DNA of 64,000 bases from Pyrodictium sp. (GTDB lineage Archaea; Thermoproteota; Thermoprotei_A; Sulfolobales; Pyrodictiaceae), in contig JABXKE010000002.1 in assembly GCA_013540595.1 (NCBI GenBank), positions 1,309,996 to 1,373,995 of the forward strand, read 5' to 3'. Both the position numbers and the translations under genes were made by a program. Positions 46,228 through 55,374 of the stretch are shown here, piece by piece (positions within the stretch are counted from its first letter, which is position 1; every line of letters begins with the position of its first letter). The notes below the pieces were generated by a model that ran no database searches, was not told the origin of the DNA, and saw only the letters and a list, made by a program, of their open reading frames with translations.

Positions 46228-47331
46228 ATGGCCACCGCAATAGAGGTAGAGAACGTAGTAAAGAGGTTTGGCCAAACAATAGCACTTAGAGGAGTCAGCC
46301 TCGAAATAAGAGAAGGGGAATTATTCGCTATATTAGGCCCTAGTGGCTGCGGTAAAACAACACTCTTAAGGATCATTGCTGGATTCGAGGTTCCCGACTC
46401 TGGGAGGGTCTACCTTAAAGGCAAAGATGTAACCAATGTTCCTCCAGACAAACGCGGTACAGTTATGGTTTTCCAGAACTGGGCGCTATGGCCTCATATG
46501 ACTGTCTATGAGAATGTCGCTTTCGGGCTTAGACTTAGAAAACTTCCTGAAGCTGAAATAAGAAGAAAAGTCTTACAGACATTAGAGATGCTAGGGCTTA
46601 GAGGGCTAGAGAATCGTTTTCCCTCACAACTTAGTGGTGGCCAGCAACAGCGCGTAGCTCTCGCTAGGGCTCTAGTTGTAGAGCCAGAAGTCCTACTCCT
46701 CGACGAGCCACTAAGCAACCTTGATGCAAAGCTTAGGCTTAGACTCAGAGGAGAACTTAAGCAGCTCCAGAAAAAACTTGGTATAACCATGGTCTACGTT
46801 ACTCACGACCAGGAAGAAGCTATGAGTTTGGCAGATAGGATAGCTTTAATGCGAAATGGTTTAATAGAGCAGGTAGGCTCACCTTCAACACTCTACAAGA
46901 AGCCTAAGACACTGTTTACAGCAGCCTTCCTTGGCCGCACCTCACTATTGCTCGGTAAGGTTATGGATGCTGGAGATGACAAGGTTCTCGTACGTGCTGG
47001 TGAGATAGATATTGTAGCACAAAACCATGGATTACAAAAGGGCGAAGGAGCCGCTGTAGTCATAAAGGCCGAGGGTGCACGCATGGAGCCACATAAAGGA
47101 CGAGAGACCGTAAAGATTCGCGGTACGGTCACAGTATCAATGTATGTTGGTGCTTTCGTAGAGGTTAGAGTGCGTATACCTGGATCAAAGTACGAAGTAA
47201 TGCTTGACTTGCCTCTCGACACGCCAGCGCCTGGGCCAGGTCAGGAAGTAGAGTTCTATGTGCCACTCGATAACATACATGCATACCCCATAGAGGAAGA
47301 TGTCATAAAAGAGATAGCTGAGCAAGCTTAG
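46228..47331 (+). CDS. ABC transporter ATP-binding protein
   Basis: The 367-residue ATPase has Walker A GPSGCGKTT, a Q-loop (VFQNWALWPHMTV), signature LSGGQQQRVALARAL, Walker B LLLDEPLSNLD and the H-loop YVTHDQEEAM. A C-terminal TOBE domain typical of FbpC/PotA/UgpC-type importers follows. ATG 46228 is chosen because AGGTGG lies eight bases upstream. It powers the permease encoded just before. The cargo (iron, polyamine, phosphonate, sugar) cannot be fixed from the sequence. Confidence 0.92.
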   Translation: MATAIEVENVVKRFGQTIALRGVSLEIREGELFAILGPSGCGKTTLLRIIAGFEVPDSGRVYLKGKDVTNVPPDKRGTVMVFQNWALWPHMTVYENVAFGLRLRKLPEAEIRRKVLQTLEMLGLRGLENRFPSQLSGGQQQRVALARALVVEPEVLLLDEPLSNLDAKLRLRLRGELKQLQKKLGITMVYVTHDQEEAMSLADRIALMRNGLIEQVGSPSTLYKKPKTLFTAAFLGRTSLLLGKVMDAGDDKVLVRAGEIDIVAQNHGLQKGEGAAVVIKAEGARMEPHKGRETVKIRGTVTVSMYVGAFVEVRVRIPGSKYEVMLDLPLDTPAPGPGQEVEFYVPLDNIHAYPIEEDVIKEIAEQA

Positions 47332-47424
47332 AAAACAAGAGAGGAATACTGTGTAACATACCTATTCTGGAATACTATCACACAAACTTTAATACTAAAA
47401 AGGATAATACGTTAAGGGCTTATT

Positions 47425-47610
47425 TTAACTGACACTCTTAAGTTTCTCGAGAAGCTCCTTCTTGATAGGTTCCAGCGAAGCTATTCTCTCTCTGAGTACC
47501 CTATCAGCCTCCTCCTCGATCTCTTTGACAAACTTCTCGTACAACGAATAGAGTTTTGACCTAGCATCTCCTAGTATTTTCTCCTTATCAAACACAGCAG
47601 AAGACGACAT
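47425..47610 (-). CDS. Small coiled-coil protein
   Basis: From ATG 47610 (GGTGAT eight bases upstream) the protein has about 61 residues, nearly all one charged helix (KLYSLYEKFVKEIEEEADRV and on). It resembles the short peripheral-stalk-like peptides of archaeal ATP synthase or other coiled-coil partners, but there is no firm match. No ATP synthase genes lie nearby. Confidence 0.5.
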   Translation of the reverse strand: MSSSAVFDKEKILGDARSKLYSLYEKFVKEIEEEADRVLRERIASLEPIKKELLEKLKSVS

Positions 47611-47707
47611 AATTGTTATCACCACTTGGCTTCTACACTACAGGCCTAGTTAATAAATAATATTGTTACAAGTGTTCTTGTGCTCAAGAATATGTTACAA
47701 GGAAGTA

Positions 47708-47782
47708 GAACGGCCGGGAGTGACCCGCCCCCTGCTCATCCAGCCCCGACGACACGGGGTAGGTTGCAGGGGACCGGGGTTC
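47708..47782. ncRNA. Candidate structured RNA, strand undecided
   Basis: A GC-rich 75-base island in an AT-rich spacer folds well. A 7-bp stem CCCCTGC/GCAGGGG (47729-47735 with 47766-47772) encloses a 5-bp stem CCCCG/CGGGG (47744-47748 with 47755-47759, six-base loop) across internal loops. A CGGG/CCCG hairpin (47715-47727) precedes it, and outer GAAC/GTTC can pair (47708-47711 with 47779-47782). In hyperthermophiles GC-rich islands usually mark RNA genes. The stem-pocket-stem shape is H/ACA-like, but no clear ACA box follows, and it does not fit a tRNA. Confidence 0.45.
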
Positions 47783-47827
47783 CACGCATAGTTTTAGGTA
47801 CCTAGACTATTATTAGTCCTTTCGTGT

Positions 47828-49699
47828 CTATAAGCCAAATTGCTCAGCCACTCTAGCTATTATGGCAACATATTCAGCTATATTTGACACCGCCTTGTTT
47901 ATGGGTATACGCAGTTGTCCACGTATATTCTTCCTAAGGAACCTATAGTCCCCTAAGACAATGATCACTTTATCATTGGGGCTTCTCTGAGCCCTACCTA
48001 TGGATTGTCGTGTTCTTATTACTGCAAAAACGTCATAGAGATAGTTCTTAGCATCCATGATGCCAAGACGAGACGAGAGGGCCTTGAGTTGATCCTCTAG
48101 GTAGTCATCGGGCTGTGGATAGGGTAGACCAGCAATAAAGACTAGGCCTATAAGGCTTGAGTAGTCTTCACCAAGGAATTCAACGCCTTCAGTGAGTTTT
48201 CCTCCAGCCACCGCGTTAATCAGGGTTTTTCTTTTCTTTACATGATCTACGACGTTATCAAGCACAGTATCTCTATCTTCTGCAAGTAGGTTAAGAGGTT
48301 CATATCTAGCTAGGTTCCTTAAACTCCTCACTATACTACCCATAAACTCGTAACTCGGATATACTACCAGCATACTCTTCCTAAGAAGCCTGTATGCTTC
48401 GATAATGTATCGGGCATAGAGCGTATACATTTCATTGCTGCGAAATAAATACTTTGAGGTAAGCTCTAGGGTCACAATAGTATACCGCGTAGCAAAAGAG
48501 GAGGCCTCCATATGTCTATCTTCAACATCGTATACAACGATGTTCTTACCTTTAATACAGAGAATGTTACGTATGTAGTCTCCTGGCAACATTGTACCGC
48601 TTGATAGGACAACACTTTTCGCACGACTCAAAGGCTCGCTTGTCACCATGCAGGGCTCAAGAGGTGTTGCAATAAGCGTTTTTGAACCTTTACTATTCAC
48701 TGAAATATAGGCCCCTACTCCATCCTGGAATAAAAGTGATGCAAAACGCTCGATTTTCGAGATACCAAGCCTTACTACGATTTTTTTACCATTGCCTTCC
48801 AGTAATTCACGAAGCCTTGCAACACGAATCTCAAACGCTACATCGCTCCATAAGCCTGGTTCATCCATGATCTCTCGTAGTTTCTCTAGATCAACACGCT
48901 GCATTCCACGACTCTTTAAAACAAAATTGCCCACTATCTTGTGTAGCTTCTCTAACCTACTTTGCACATCGACAGGTAGGTTATATCTCCTGGTTTCCTC
49001 CAAAGCATATCTAATGTCTTCTTGTGATAGACGAGCCTCTAATAGGGATTGTATGCTAAGGAGGCTGTGAGCTTCATCAATAACTATGTGGAAATCCTCA
49101 TACGATAAAGGCTCAAAGGTACTAGTGAATATGTCTTTGTTAAAAAGGTACGGGTATGTTGCAACTATGAAAACTGATCTTCCTATCAGCATTTTCAAGG
49201 CGAAAAAGGGGCATAAACCCAAGCTTCCTAGAAGCTTTATAGCTTGAAAAGGCGATGAAGATTTGACAATTACCTCCTCTATGTCGTCTACATCAATGTC
49301 AGCTATTCCATTATAGTACTTGCATTCACCTTGTAATCTTAAGATCTTACATGTACTCCAGAAGTCTTCTATGTCGACATTCTCAGCCTCAAGTAACGGG
49401 CACATCCTACGTGCACTAAACAAGAAAACAGCCTTGTCCACCTTAAACCGTTGGAGTTCACGTAGCACAGGGATAATCTCATTGCGAGTACGCACTAAGT
49501 AAAGTACCTTGTCTGCTCCTGCCCTAAGTAGACCATATATTATTGCTGCTGTCTTTCCAAATCCTGTAGGTGCGCTTAATACAAATACGTTACCACTCTT
49601 TATAGCCTCAGCTAAAGATTCAGCAGCTTCACGCTGGCCAGGACGCCATCTATCATAGGGAAAGGATGGCGTGTCCTTATCCACTATGGCCGCCCTCAC
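47828..49699 (-). CDS. xpd: XPD/Rad3-type Fe-S DNA helicase
   Basis: The 623-residue superfamily 2 helicase unwinds DNA 5' to 3' in archaeal repair. It has Walker A APTGFGKT at about 43-50, DEAH at about 208-211 and a late motif VI with GRAQRSPNDK. Four cysteines at about 100, 117, 126 and 163 form the Fe-S domain between motifs Ia and II. The XPD length and order are normal. The GTG at 49699 or the GTG five codons later (better spaced from AGGTGAG) is the start. Confidence 0.93.
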   Translation of the reverse strand: MRAAIVDKDTPSFPYDRWRPGQREAAESLAEAIKSGNVFVLSAPTGFGKTAAIIYGLLRAGADKVLYLVRTRNEIIPVLRELQRFKVDKAVFLFSARRMCPLLEAENVDIEDFWSTCKILRLQGECKYYNGIADIDVDDIEEVIVKSSSPFQAIKLLGSLGLCPFFALKMLIGRSVFIVATYPYLFNKDIFTSTFEPLSYEDFHIVIDEAHSLLSIQSLLEARLSQEDIRYALEETRRYNLPVDVQSRLEKLHKIVGNFVLKSRGMQRVDLEKLREIMDEPGLWSDVAFEIRVARLRELLEGNGKKIVVRLGISKIERFASLLFQDGVGAYISVNSKGSKTLIATPLEPCMVTSEPLSRAKSVVLSSGTMLPGDYIRNILCIKGKNIVVYDVEDRHMEASSFATRYTIVTLELTSKYLFRSNEMYTLYARYIIEAYRLLRKSMLVVYPSYEFMGSIVRSLRNLARYEPLNLLAEDRDTVLDNVVDHVKKRKTLINAVAGGKLTEGVEFLGEDYSSLIGLVFIAGLPYPQPDDYLEDQLKALSSRLGIMDAKNYLYDVFAVIRTRQSIGRAQRSPNDKVIIVLGDYRFLRKNIRGQLRIPINKAVSNIAEYVAIIARVAEQFGL

Positions 49700-49770
49700 C
49701 TACAACTCTAGCGTACTCGCCAGTCCAGATTTTATGACACACTACTAACAACAACTGGAATAGCGAGCTG

Positions 49771-50415
49771 CTATCTGGTCTGCCTTCTCCATATGCCTAG
49801 TCCTTCAAACACAATATTTTCAGCCTTCTTTACTATAGTTCCCTTATACAGGAAATCTATTTGTCTTAGGGCAAGGTAGTAGTCGAAGTCGTTTAATGCA
49901 CTAATGCTATCCATTGCAGTATAAACCTTATACCATCTCAATGCTGCACTTGCAATAGTATGAAGTACACATATGTTTGCAACAGTGCCAACAACTACTA
50001 CATGCCTAATATTGTTAGAGCGTAATAGATCATCAAGTGGAGTACCATAAAAGCCGTCGTATCTCGTCTTCTCAACAACAATCTCACCAGGTAGAGGAGC
50101 TAGTTCATCTATTATCTGCCATCCCCAAGACCCTTTTACTACATGCTCGCCCCAGATACTAAATTCTGGATCATTAGGATAATGTGTGTCTTGTGTGAAG
50201 ATAGTCATGACTTGGTGTTTTCTCGCTCTCTCCAAGAGGCCGCGGATAGGCTTAATGGTCTTTACAGCTGAAGGGACGAAGAGTTTACCCTTAGGATTAA
50301 CAAAGTCGTTCTGCATATCAACAATGACTACAGCCGATTCCTCAGCGGGAAGAACAATATGTTCGACAACATTTATGCGGGGAACTTTGACCATGGGGCC
50401 GTTGGGTGAAGACAC
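49771..50415 (-). CDS. Isochorismatase-fold hydrolase, nicotinamidase-like
   Basis: The 214-residue protein has the Asp-Lys-Cys triad of the cysteine hydrolase family: VIVDMQNDFV (Asp), EKTRYDGFYGT (Lys) and TVANICVLHT (Cys). DTHYPNDPEF, with metal-ligand-type residues, supports nicotinamidase, which converts nicotinamide to nicotinate for NAD salvage. The exact substrate is inferred. The start is GTG. Confidence 0.82.
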   Translation of the reverse strand: MSSPNGPMVKVPRINVVEHIVLPAEESAVVIVDMQNDFVNPKGKLFVPSAVKTIKPIRGLLERARKHQVMTIFTQDTHYPNDPEFSIWGEHVVKGSWGWQIIDELAPLPGEIVVEKTRYDGFYGTPLDDLLRSNNIRHVVVVGTVANICVLHTIASAALRWYKVYTAMDSISALNDFDYYLALRQIDFLYKGTIVKKAENIVFEGLGIWRRQTR

Positions 50416-50636
50416 GACTCACACCCCCATAGATACTCCCTATACTGTGACCGCACACTAATAGCTAGCACTAGAGCTGTGACGATGTACAGTTTAAAAG
50501 GACAAGGAAAACGTTAGCAGAGCATTACACGGCCTTATTGGTGCAACATAATTGGCTCCTATGAGGTGAATCAAAGGCTTAAAACAGAGTAGTGCAGCCT
50601 TAGCACTGGGAGCGGCAAGGGAGCGGGGTGGAGTTC

Positions 50637-50843
50637 ATGGGCGGCAAACATGGCAAGTATGCATATATTCTGAGAAACGATGGGTGGTACGTTAAAACAC
50701 GCATACTGAAGAGCAGGGAAGACTCTGACCCACAAAAATACATAGTTGTTGGTCCCAAGACGAAGAATCCTCCTCCAACATATCCTGTAATACGTGAAGA
50801 TGAGCTTCCGGAGGAGGTTAAGCGTAGGATTTACGAGATCTAA
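50637..50843 (+). CDS. Conserved small crenarchaeal protein
   Basis: About 68 residues, basic, with GKYAYILRNDGWYVKTRIL, then KYIVVGPKTKNPPPTYPVI and a C-terminal acidic helix. The pattern resembles small crenarchaeal proteins of the DUF5622 type, quoted from memory. ATG 50637 is preferred because GGGGTG lies six bases upstream; GTG 50628 overlaps it. The function is unknown. Confidence 0.65.
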   Translation: MGGKHGKYAYILRNDGWYVKTRILKSREDSDPQKYIVVGPKTKNPPPTYPVIREDELPEEVKRRIYEI

Positions 50844-51067
50844 ACATAATTAACGTCTTGTGTTTTATTAGTAAACGATTACCCAAGGATAAGACTACAT
50901 AAGTAATACATACTACCACCTTACTTTCTCTTAAGCCTAAAGTTCATGGACAAAATCTTTGCGCATAACATGTCGGTTATTCCTTGGCTTATACAGTGTT
51001 TTTGGATATGTTTTTGTTTAGGGAGAATACTATATGATGTAAACGAGTGAGTTGTGGGGACTATAAT

Positions 51068-51700
51068 TTGACCTATAGCATCTTGGCCTACGACGTAATG
51101 CTTGGCCAAGCCGGTATAGCTGTTGCATCTGGAAGCCTAGCAGTAGGCGCGAGAGTGCCATGGGCAAAGCATGGATTAGGGGTAGTAGTCACACAAGCGT
51201 ATACTAATCCTGCGCTCGGAGCACTCGTGCTCGAATACTTGTCAAGAAACTATACGGCTGATGAAGCGCTAAGTAAAGCATTAGAGCACGATCCAAGCCC
51301 GGCGCATCGGCAAGTAGCTGTTATTGATTATAGGGGAGATATTGCTGTCCATGATGGTGATTGGACTCCTACTTGGCATGGCTACATAATCTATTCCCGT
51401 GAACCTGTTCTATGTATAGCAAATCTTGTTAAGGGACCAGAGATATGTCAGAGAGCCCTTGAAGCATACTCTTCGAGTAGAGGAGGCCTAGCAGAGAAAC
51501 TCTTAGCAGCACTGGAGGCTGGCCACAAGGCTGGCGGTGATAGACGGGGAGATAAGTCGGCTGCACTTCTCGTCGTGGGATTGACAGAGTATTCACCACA
51601 TTATGACCGCATAGTTGACTTACGCGTTGATTTCCATCCAACTAACCCTGTAGCAGAGCTCAAAAGGATATATTCAATGCAACTCGAAGGACTGCCATGA
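51068..51700 (+). CDS. DUF1028 family protein
   Basis: From TTG 51068 (GGGGA eight bases upstream) the protein is about 210 residues and begins TYSILAYDVMLGQAGIAVASGS. Then come VPWAKHGLGVVVTQAYTNP and HDPSPAHRQVAVIDYRG, the features of DUF1028, an Ntn-hydrolase-like family of unsettled activity. GTG 51047 is a longer alternative without a ribosome site. It is followed by a YkgJ-like gene 45 bases downstream. Confidence 0.82.
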   Translation: MTYSILAYDVMLGQAGIAVASGSLAVGARVPWAKHGLGVVVTQAYTNPALGALVLEYLSRNYTADEALSKALEHDPSPAHRQVAVIDYRGDIAVHDGDWTPTWHGYIIYSREPVLCIANLVKGPEICQRALEAYSSSRGGLAEKLLAALEAGHKAGGDRRGDKSAALLVVGLTEYSPHYDRIVDLRVDFHPTNPVAELKRIYSMQLEGLP

Positions 51701-51745
51701 AACAACGAGAACAAGAGTTTTCGCTCTGAGCTAGAGGGCACATGC

Positions 51746-52387
51746 ATGACCTTGGTGAGAAGGGTGACTGAGCCCACTATAGAGGAGTTCGAGGAATACA
51801 CAAAAAGACTCATAAAGCTTAGCTATCCAGGCAAGTACGTGTTCACATGCACACGCTGTGGGAGATGCTGCAGCGGAGGGCCTAATGTTTCACTTACAGT
51901 ATTTGATGTTGTGAGGATGGCTCGTTTCCTACGCATGAAATGGAAAGAGTTCTTGAAGAGCTACGTAAAAGTTATTATTGCAGACGTAATACCACACATG
52001 TTGCTTAGAGGAAACGAAAAGGGCCACTGCTTATTTCTTTCATGGAGACATGACGGTAAGAGTTTATGCGTCATCTATCCTGCTAGACCTATGCGTTGCC
52101 GTGTTTACCCGATTCTCGTAGAAAGCCTTAAACCCCAAAAACTGTATATAGATCCAAGGAGCCCAGGCGTTGGCCAAGGAAAGGAGAGGGACATACCCCA
52201 AAAACTCATAGAAGCCTATATAAAGGAGAGAATAAGGCATTACACAATTATTCACTACTACATCGTCAAGAAGGGCTACGAGCCGCTACAAGCACTCTAT
52301 AAGGCAATCGAAGATGCTTGGAGCGAGGCTGAGCAGGGAGCAGAGTGGTCTAATCTAGACTATATAGAGTCTCTGGGAAGTACATAA
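51746..52387 (+). CDS. YkgJ-type cysteine-cluster protein
   Basis: The 213-residue protein has FTCTRCGRCCSGG at about residues 33-45, then GHCLFL, LCVIYPARPMRCRVYP. This is the CxxCxxCC plus later Cys pattern of YkgJ proteins, which bind zinc or an Fe-S cluster. Their role is not established. It may be cotranscribed with the DUF1028 gene. Confidence 0.85.
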   Translation: MTLVRRVTEPTIEEFEEYTKRLIKLSYPGKYVFTCTRCGRCCSGGPNVSLTVFDVVRMARFLRMKWKEFLKSYVKVIIADVIPHMLLRGNEKGHCLFLSWRHDGKSLCVIYPARPMRCRVYPILVESLKPQKLYIDPRSPGVGQGKERDIPQKLIEAYIKERIRHYTIIHYYIVKKGYEPLQALYKAIEDAWSEAEQGAEWSNLDYIESLGST

Positions 52388-52502
52388 ACTGTCGACTACT
52401 TAGCATTCACTAGGATGCACGGACAACATGCTTAAACATGCTAGCCCATGTGTACTAAAGAAGCTAAGAGTAAGTACTTAAGCGCTATGGGTGTATTGTA
52501 TC

Positions 52503-53303
52503 ATGAGAAAAGAGGGGGACCATGAGCCTACAGGGAGGGTGAAAGCTTATATTAGTAATGTTGCCCTGGCTTTAGAAAAGATCAAGAGTAAACTGACCGA
52601 AGTCAAGGAGACCCGTATAGATGACCAGAAGATATTAAGCATTGTTGATCTCGCAAAAAGGTACCTTGACGACGCCATTTACTATATTGAGCAGAAAAAA
52701 GACACTTTCACAGCACTTGCATGTATAGCATACGCTGAAGGGCTTCTAGACGCCTTACGCTGGCTAGGAATATTTGACTTTGAGTGGGAGCCTCTGACAA
52801 GGCTTCTAGAAAGACCTAAAGTACTTGTTGCAGGTACATTCGACATAATACATCCTGGTCATATAGAGTTATTACGCCAGGCCTGGAATAGGGGTAGAGT
52901 ATATGTAGTAGTGGCACGAGATGAAACTGTAAGAGCGTTCAAGAAACGCCCACCCATAATACCCGAGGAGCAGAGAGCTGAAACCCTTAGCTCGATAAGG
53001 TACGTACACAAAGTAGTATTGGGCAGTAAGCACGACATAATGGAGCCCGTGCGTAGAATAAGGCCAGACATAATACTCTTAGGGCCTGACCAATGGGTTA
53101 GTGAAAGCTGGCTAGAAGAACAACTACAAAAAAATGGCCTAACCAACACCAGAGTAGAAAGACTCAAAGAAAAATATGAATGTCCACTATGCAGTAGCAC
53201 TAGTATAGCATGCAGAGCAGCCAAGATACTACAAGAAAGTGACAACTGCAAGAACAACCATGCAAAAGTCATAGAAGATAAGAATAAAATATACCCCCAC
53301 TAG
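52503..53303 (+). CDS. DUF357-cytidylyltransferase fusion
   Basis: About 266 residues. The N-terminal 100 residues are helical and match DUF357 (KILSIVDLAKRYLDDAIYY, TALACIAYAEGLLDALRWLG). A cytidylyltransferase domain follows with VAGTFDIIHPGHIELL and a later DIILLGPDQ. Related archaeal proteins make FAD from FMN (RibL) or activate glycerol phosphate. The C-terminus adds a cysteine-bearing tail (CPLCSSTSIAC). ATG 52503 is used; the frame opens at 52491. Nucleotidyl transfer is well supported, the acceptor is not. Confidence 0.82.
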   Translation: MRKEGDHEPTGRVKAYISNVALALEKIKSKLTEVKETRIDDQKILSIVDLAKRYLDDAIYYIEQKKDTFTALACIAYAEGLLDALRWLGIFDFEWEPLTRLLERPKVLVAGTFDIIHPGHIELLRQAWNRGRVYVVVARDETVRAFKKRPPIIPEEQRAETLSSIRYVHKVVLGSKHDIMEPVRRIRPDIILLGPDQWVSESWLEEQLQKNGLTNTRVERLKEKYECPLCSSTSIACRAAKILQESDNCKNNHAKVIEDKNKIYPH

Positions 53304-53335
53304 TAGTGATTACCCCTTACTAAACGGGGCCTAGT

Positions 53336-53411
53336 GCCGCCGTAGCTCAGCGGGCAGAGCGCCGGCCTTGTAAGCCGGTGGTCGCGGGTTCAAATCCCGC
53401 CGGCGGCTCCA
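53336..53411 (+). tRNA. trnT: tRNA-Thr (anticodon UGU)
   Basis: The 76-base cloverleaf has a 7-bp acceptor GCCGCCG/CGGCGGC, D arm GCTC...GAGC, anticodon stem CCGGC/GCCGG with loop CTTGTAA (anticodon TGT), variable loop TGGTC, T arm GCGGG-TTCAAAT-CCCGC, discriminator T and encoded CCA. No intron is seen. It is flanked on the right by an integrase-type HTH relic. Confidence 0.97.
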
Positions 53412-53519
53412 CTTAAATACCCCCTATATAAACCCTCCCCTCCACTCTCGCTAACGCTTATAAGGATTGCTCAGTGTTTCAGCTTCTTGGAGCACCCTGA
53501 AACATCAGAAGTGGTATTC

Positions 53520-53790
53520 ATGCCTGATAGGCGGGAGTAGTGGGAGACAGTTGACCCGGCAAGGTTCAGCGCGGATACGCGATACCGCATCCTAGTTCGA
53601 GCCGTCGAGAAGCATGGACGGAAGAAGGTCCTAGAGGAGGCGGGCATAAGCAGGGTTACACTATGGAGGCTCTTGGAGAGAAAGTCGCCAGTCAAGCCAG
53701 AGTACGTCAAGCCACTACTAAAGCTACTATCGAGGGAGGAATTTGAAGGGCTGAGAAAGAGTTCTGGTGGACGTATTTCTCCAGGAACTC
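53520..53790 (+). pseudogene. Relic of an archaeal integrase-type HTH protein
   Basis: One frame reads MPDRRE, TAG (53538), then WETVDPARFSADTRYRILV, KKVLEEAGISRVTLWRLLE and PEYVKPLLKLLSREEFEGL. This helix-turn-helix pattern resembles the N-terminal part of some archaeal tyrosine recombinases and their solo relatives. The catalytic recombinase domain is missing, and the frame runs into the 3' end of the protease gene. Its place 108 bases from tRNA-Thr fits an integrated-element remnant. The integrase link is inferred. Confidence 0.5.
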
Positions 53791-53796
53791 TTCCCT

Positions 53797-55095
53797 TTAG
53801 GGCATCTGGAGTGCGTAGTTTACAGCTGCATAGGCGTCTATTAGACCATAGCCTGTAAAGTTGTCGAAGCCTTCAGGGCCTAGGTCGATGGCTGTAGCTG
53901 TTAGTGCCTCGTAGACCTGCTCGAATGTTAGCATCGGCTTGCCTGCTGCAATCCTCATCGCTTGTATTAGTGCTACTGTTGCGCTAACGTGTGGTGTTGC
54001 CATGCTGGTACCGCTCATGTATCCGTAGTCGCCGCGTGGCAGCGTGGAGAGTATGTCTACACCGGGTGCTGCCACGTCTACCTCTGGGCCTTCGCTGCTC
54101 CATGTTGGGCTGTCGCCGTTAGCATCTACTGTAGCTACAGCTATGACCCACGGGTACTTGGCTGGGTATGACACCTCGTCCGTTGTGGGGTCGCCGTCGC
54201 CTTCATTGCCTGCTGCTACTATTATGGCGCCATTCTCGTAGGCCCAGTAGGTTGCATCGTGTAGTAATGGGTCATCAACCGGGCCGCCGAGGCTCATGCT
54301 GAGCACATCAGCATCATCCTTTGTGCCTAGGATGCCGTCGGGGCCTATTACGGCGTAGTAGATGCCGTAGGCTATGTCGCTTATGTAGCCAGAGCCAGTG
54401 TTTCTCAGCACCTTTATCGCGTAGAGCGTTACAGCGGGGGCAACGCCAGCAACGCCATAGCCGTCAATTTCTGCTGCAATTATGCCTGCCACGTGGGTTC
54501 CGTGGCCGTTTACGTCGCGGCAGTAGCGTAGGTTATAGCCCACGTAGTCCCATGGGGGGTCTGCGATGTTGACACACCACACCACTTTGCCGTAGAGCTC
54601 CGGGTGTGTATAGTCGATACCAGTGTCTAGCACAGCTACTTGGACACCGTAGCCTAGCGCGTAGGCTCCAACGTATGGGTAGTATGTGTCCCAGACGAGT
54701 GGCATGTTTATCATATGTATGTTCCACTGGACGTCTGGGCTGTCAGAGAACCCCGTGGCGTGGACGAGACGGTCAATGGTTACGTAGCGCACCTTGATAC
54801 CGTACTTTGCCGCCTTGGAAGCGAACAGCTGCTTTGCCTTAGTCACTGCGTGTTGCTCGCTGAACGCTGGCACTGTTACAACTATGGCGTCAAAGACATC
54901 TAGCTTGCGTAGTATCTTGAAGCCTAGACCCTTGACAATCTGTTCTGCCACAGCATCATCGCCGGAGTAGCCTATGATGATTCTGTACTCCTTCTGGGGC
55001 AGCAAGGGGGGCGCGAGGGCTGCTGAGCCTGTTGCAGTAACCGAGACCAGCACGACCATAGCTATGGCCGTTATAGATAGAATGAACCTCTTCAT
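53797..55095 (-). CDS. Secreted subtilisin-like serine protease
   Basis: About 432 residues from ATG 55095, which has GGGGTGA nine bases upstream. A signal sequence (FILSITAIAMVVLVSVTATG) and an inhibitor-like propeptide (RIIIGYSGDDAVAEQ...) precede the S8 catalytic domain with AVLDTGIDYTHPE (Asp), NGHGTHVAGIIA (His) and GTSMATPHVSA (Ser). All three catalytic residues are present, as is the oxyanion Asn in VAAGNEGDG. It should act outside the cell, on peptides or surface proteins. Confidence 0.93.
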   Translation of the reverse strand: MKRFILSITAIAMVVLVSVTATGSAALAPPLLPQKEYRIIIGYSGDDAVAEQIVKGLGFKILRKLDVFDAIVVTVPAFSEQHAVTKAKQLFASKAAKYGIKVRYVTIDRLVHATGFSDSPDVQWNIHMINMPLVWDTYYPYVGAYALGYGVQVAVLDTGIDYTHPELYGKVVWCVNIADPPWDYVGYNLRYCRDVNGHGTHVAGIIAAEIDGYGVAGVAPAVTLYAIKVLRNTGSGYISDIAYGIYYAVIGPDGILGTKDDADVLSMSLGGPVDDPLLHDATYWAYENGAIIVAAGNEGDGDPTTDEVSYPAKYPWVIAVATVDANGDSPTWSSEGPEVDVAAPGVDILSTLPRGDYGYMSGTSMATPHVSATVALIQAMRIAAGKPMLTFEQVYEALTATAIDLGPEGFDNFTGYGLIDAYAAVNYALQMP

Positions 55096-55374
55096 GCTAC
55101 ACGTCACCCCTCCCGGGCTAGGCGTATCCTACTTTGCTTTTCCCGCCGCCCTCAGAGCCTAAGTAATAAACATAACGAATAGGGAGATTAACGTCCCACT
55201 GCATGCCTCGTTTCCAGGGAATCCACAGAGCCCGTAGGACACGGTACCCGAGGAGAGCTTCTGTAGGGCTCGCAGACCAGCATGCTATGCCTCTTTTCCG
55301 GTTCTATCGCCAAGCTTATCTTGCACGGCCAGTGTGGGCAGGCCTGTATGAGTGCTTGAATGGCCTCAGAGGCA

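Noticed and set aside
47708..47782. tRNA or 5S rRNA in the GC-rich island
   Set aside because: No cloverleaf, no CCA in place and no 5S consensus; kept only as a candidate RNA.
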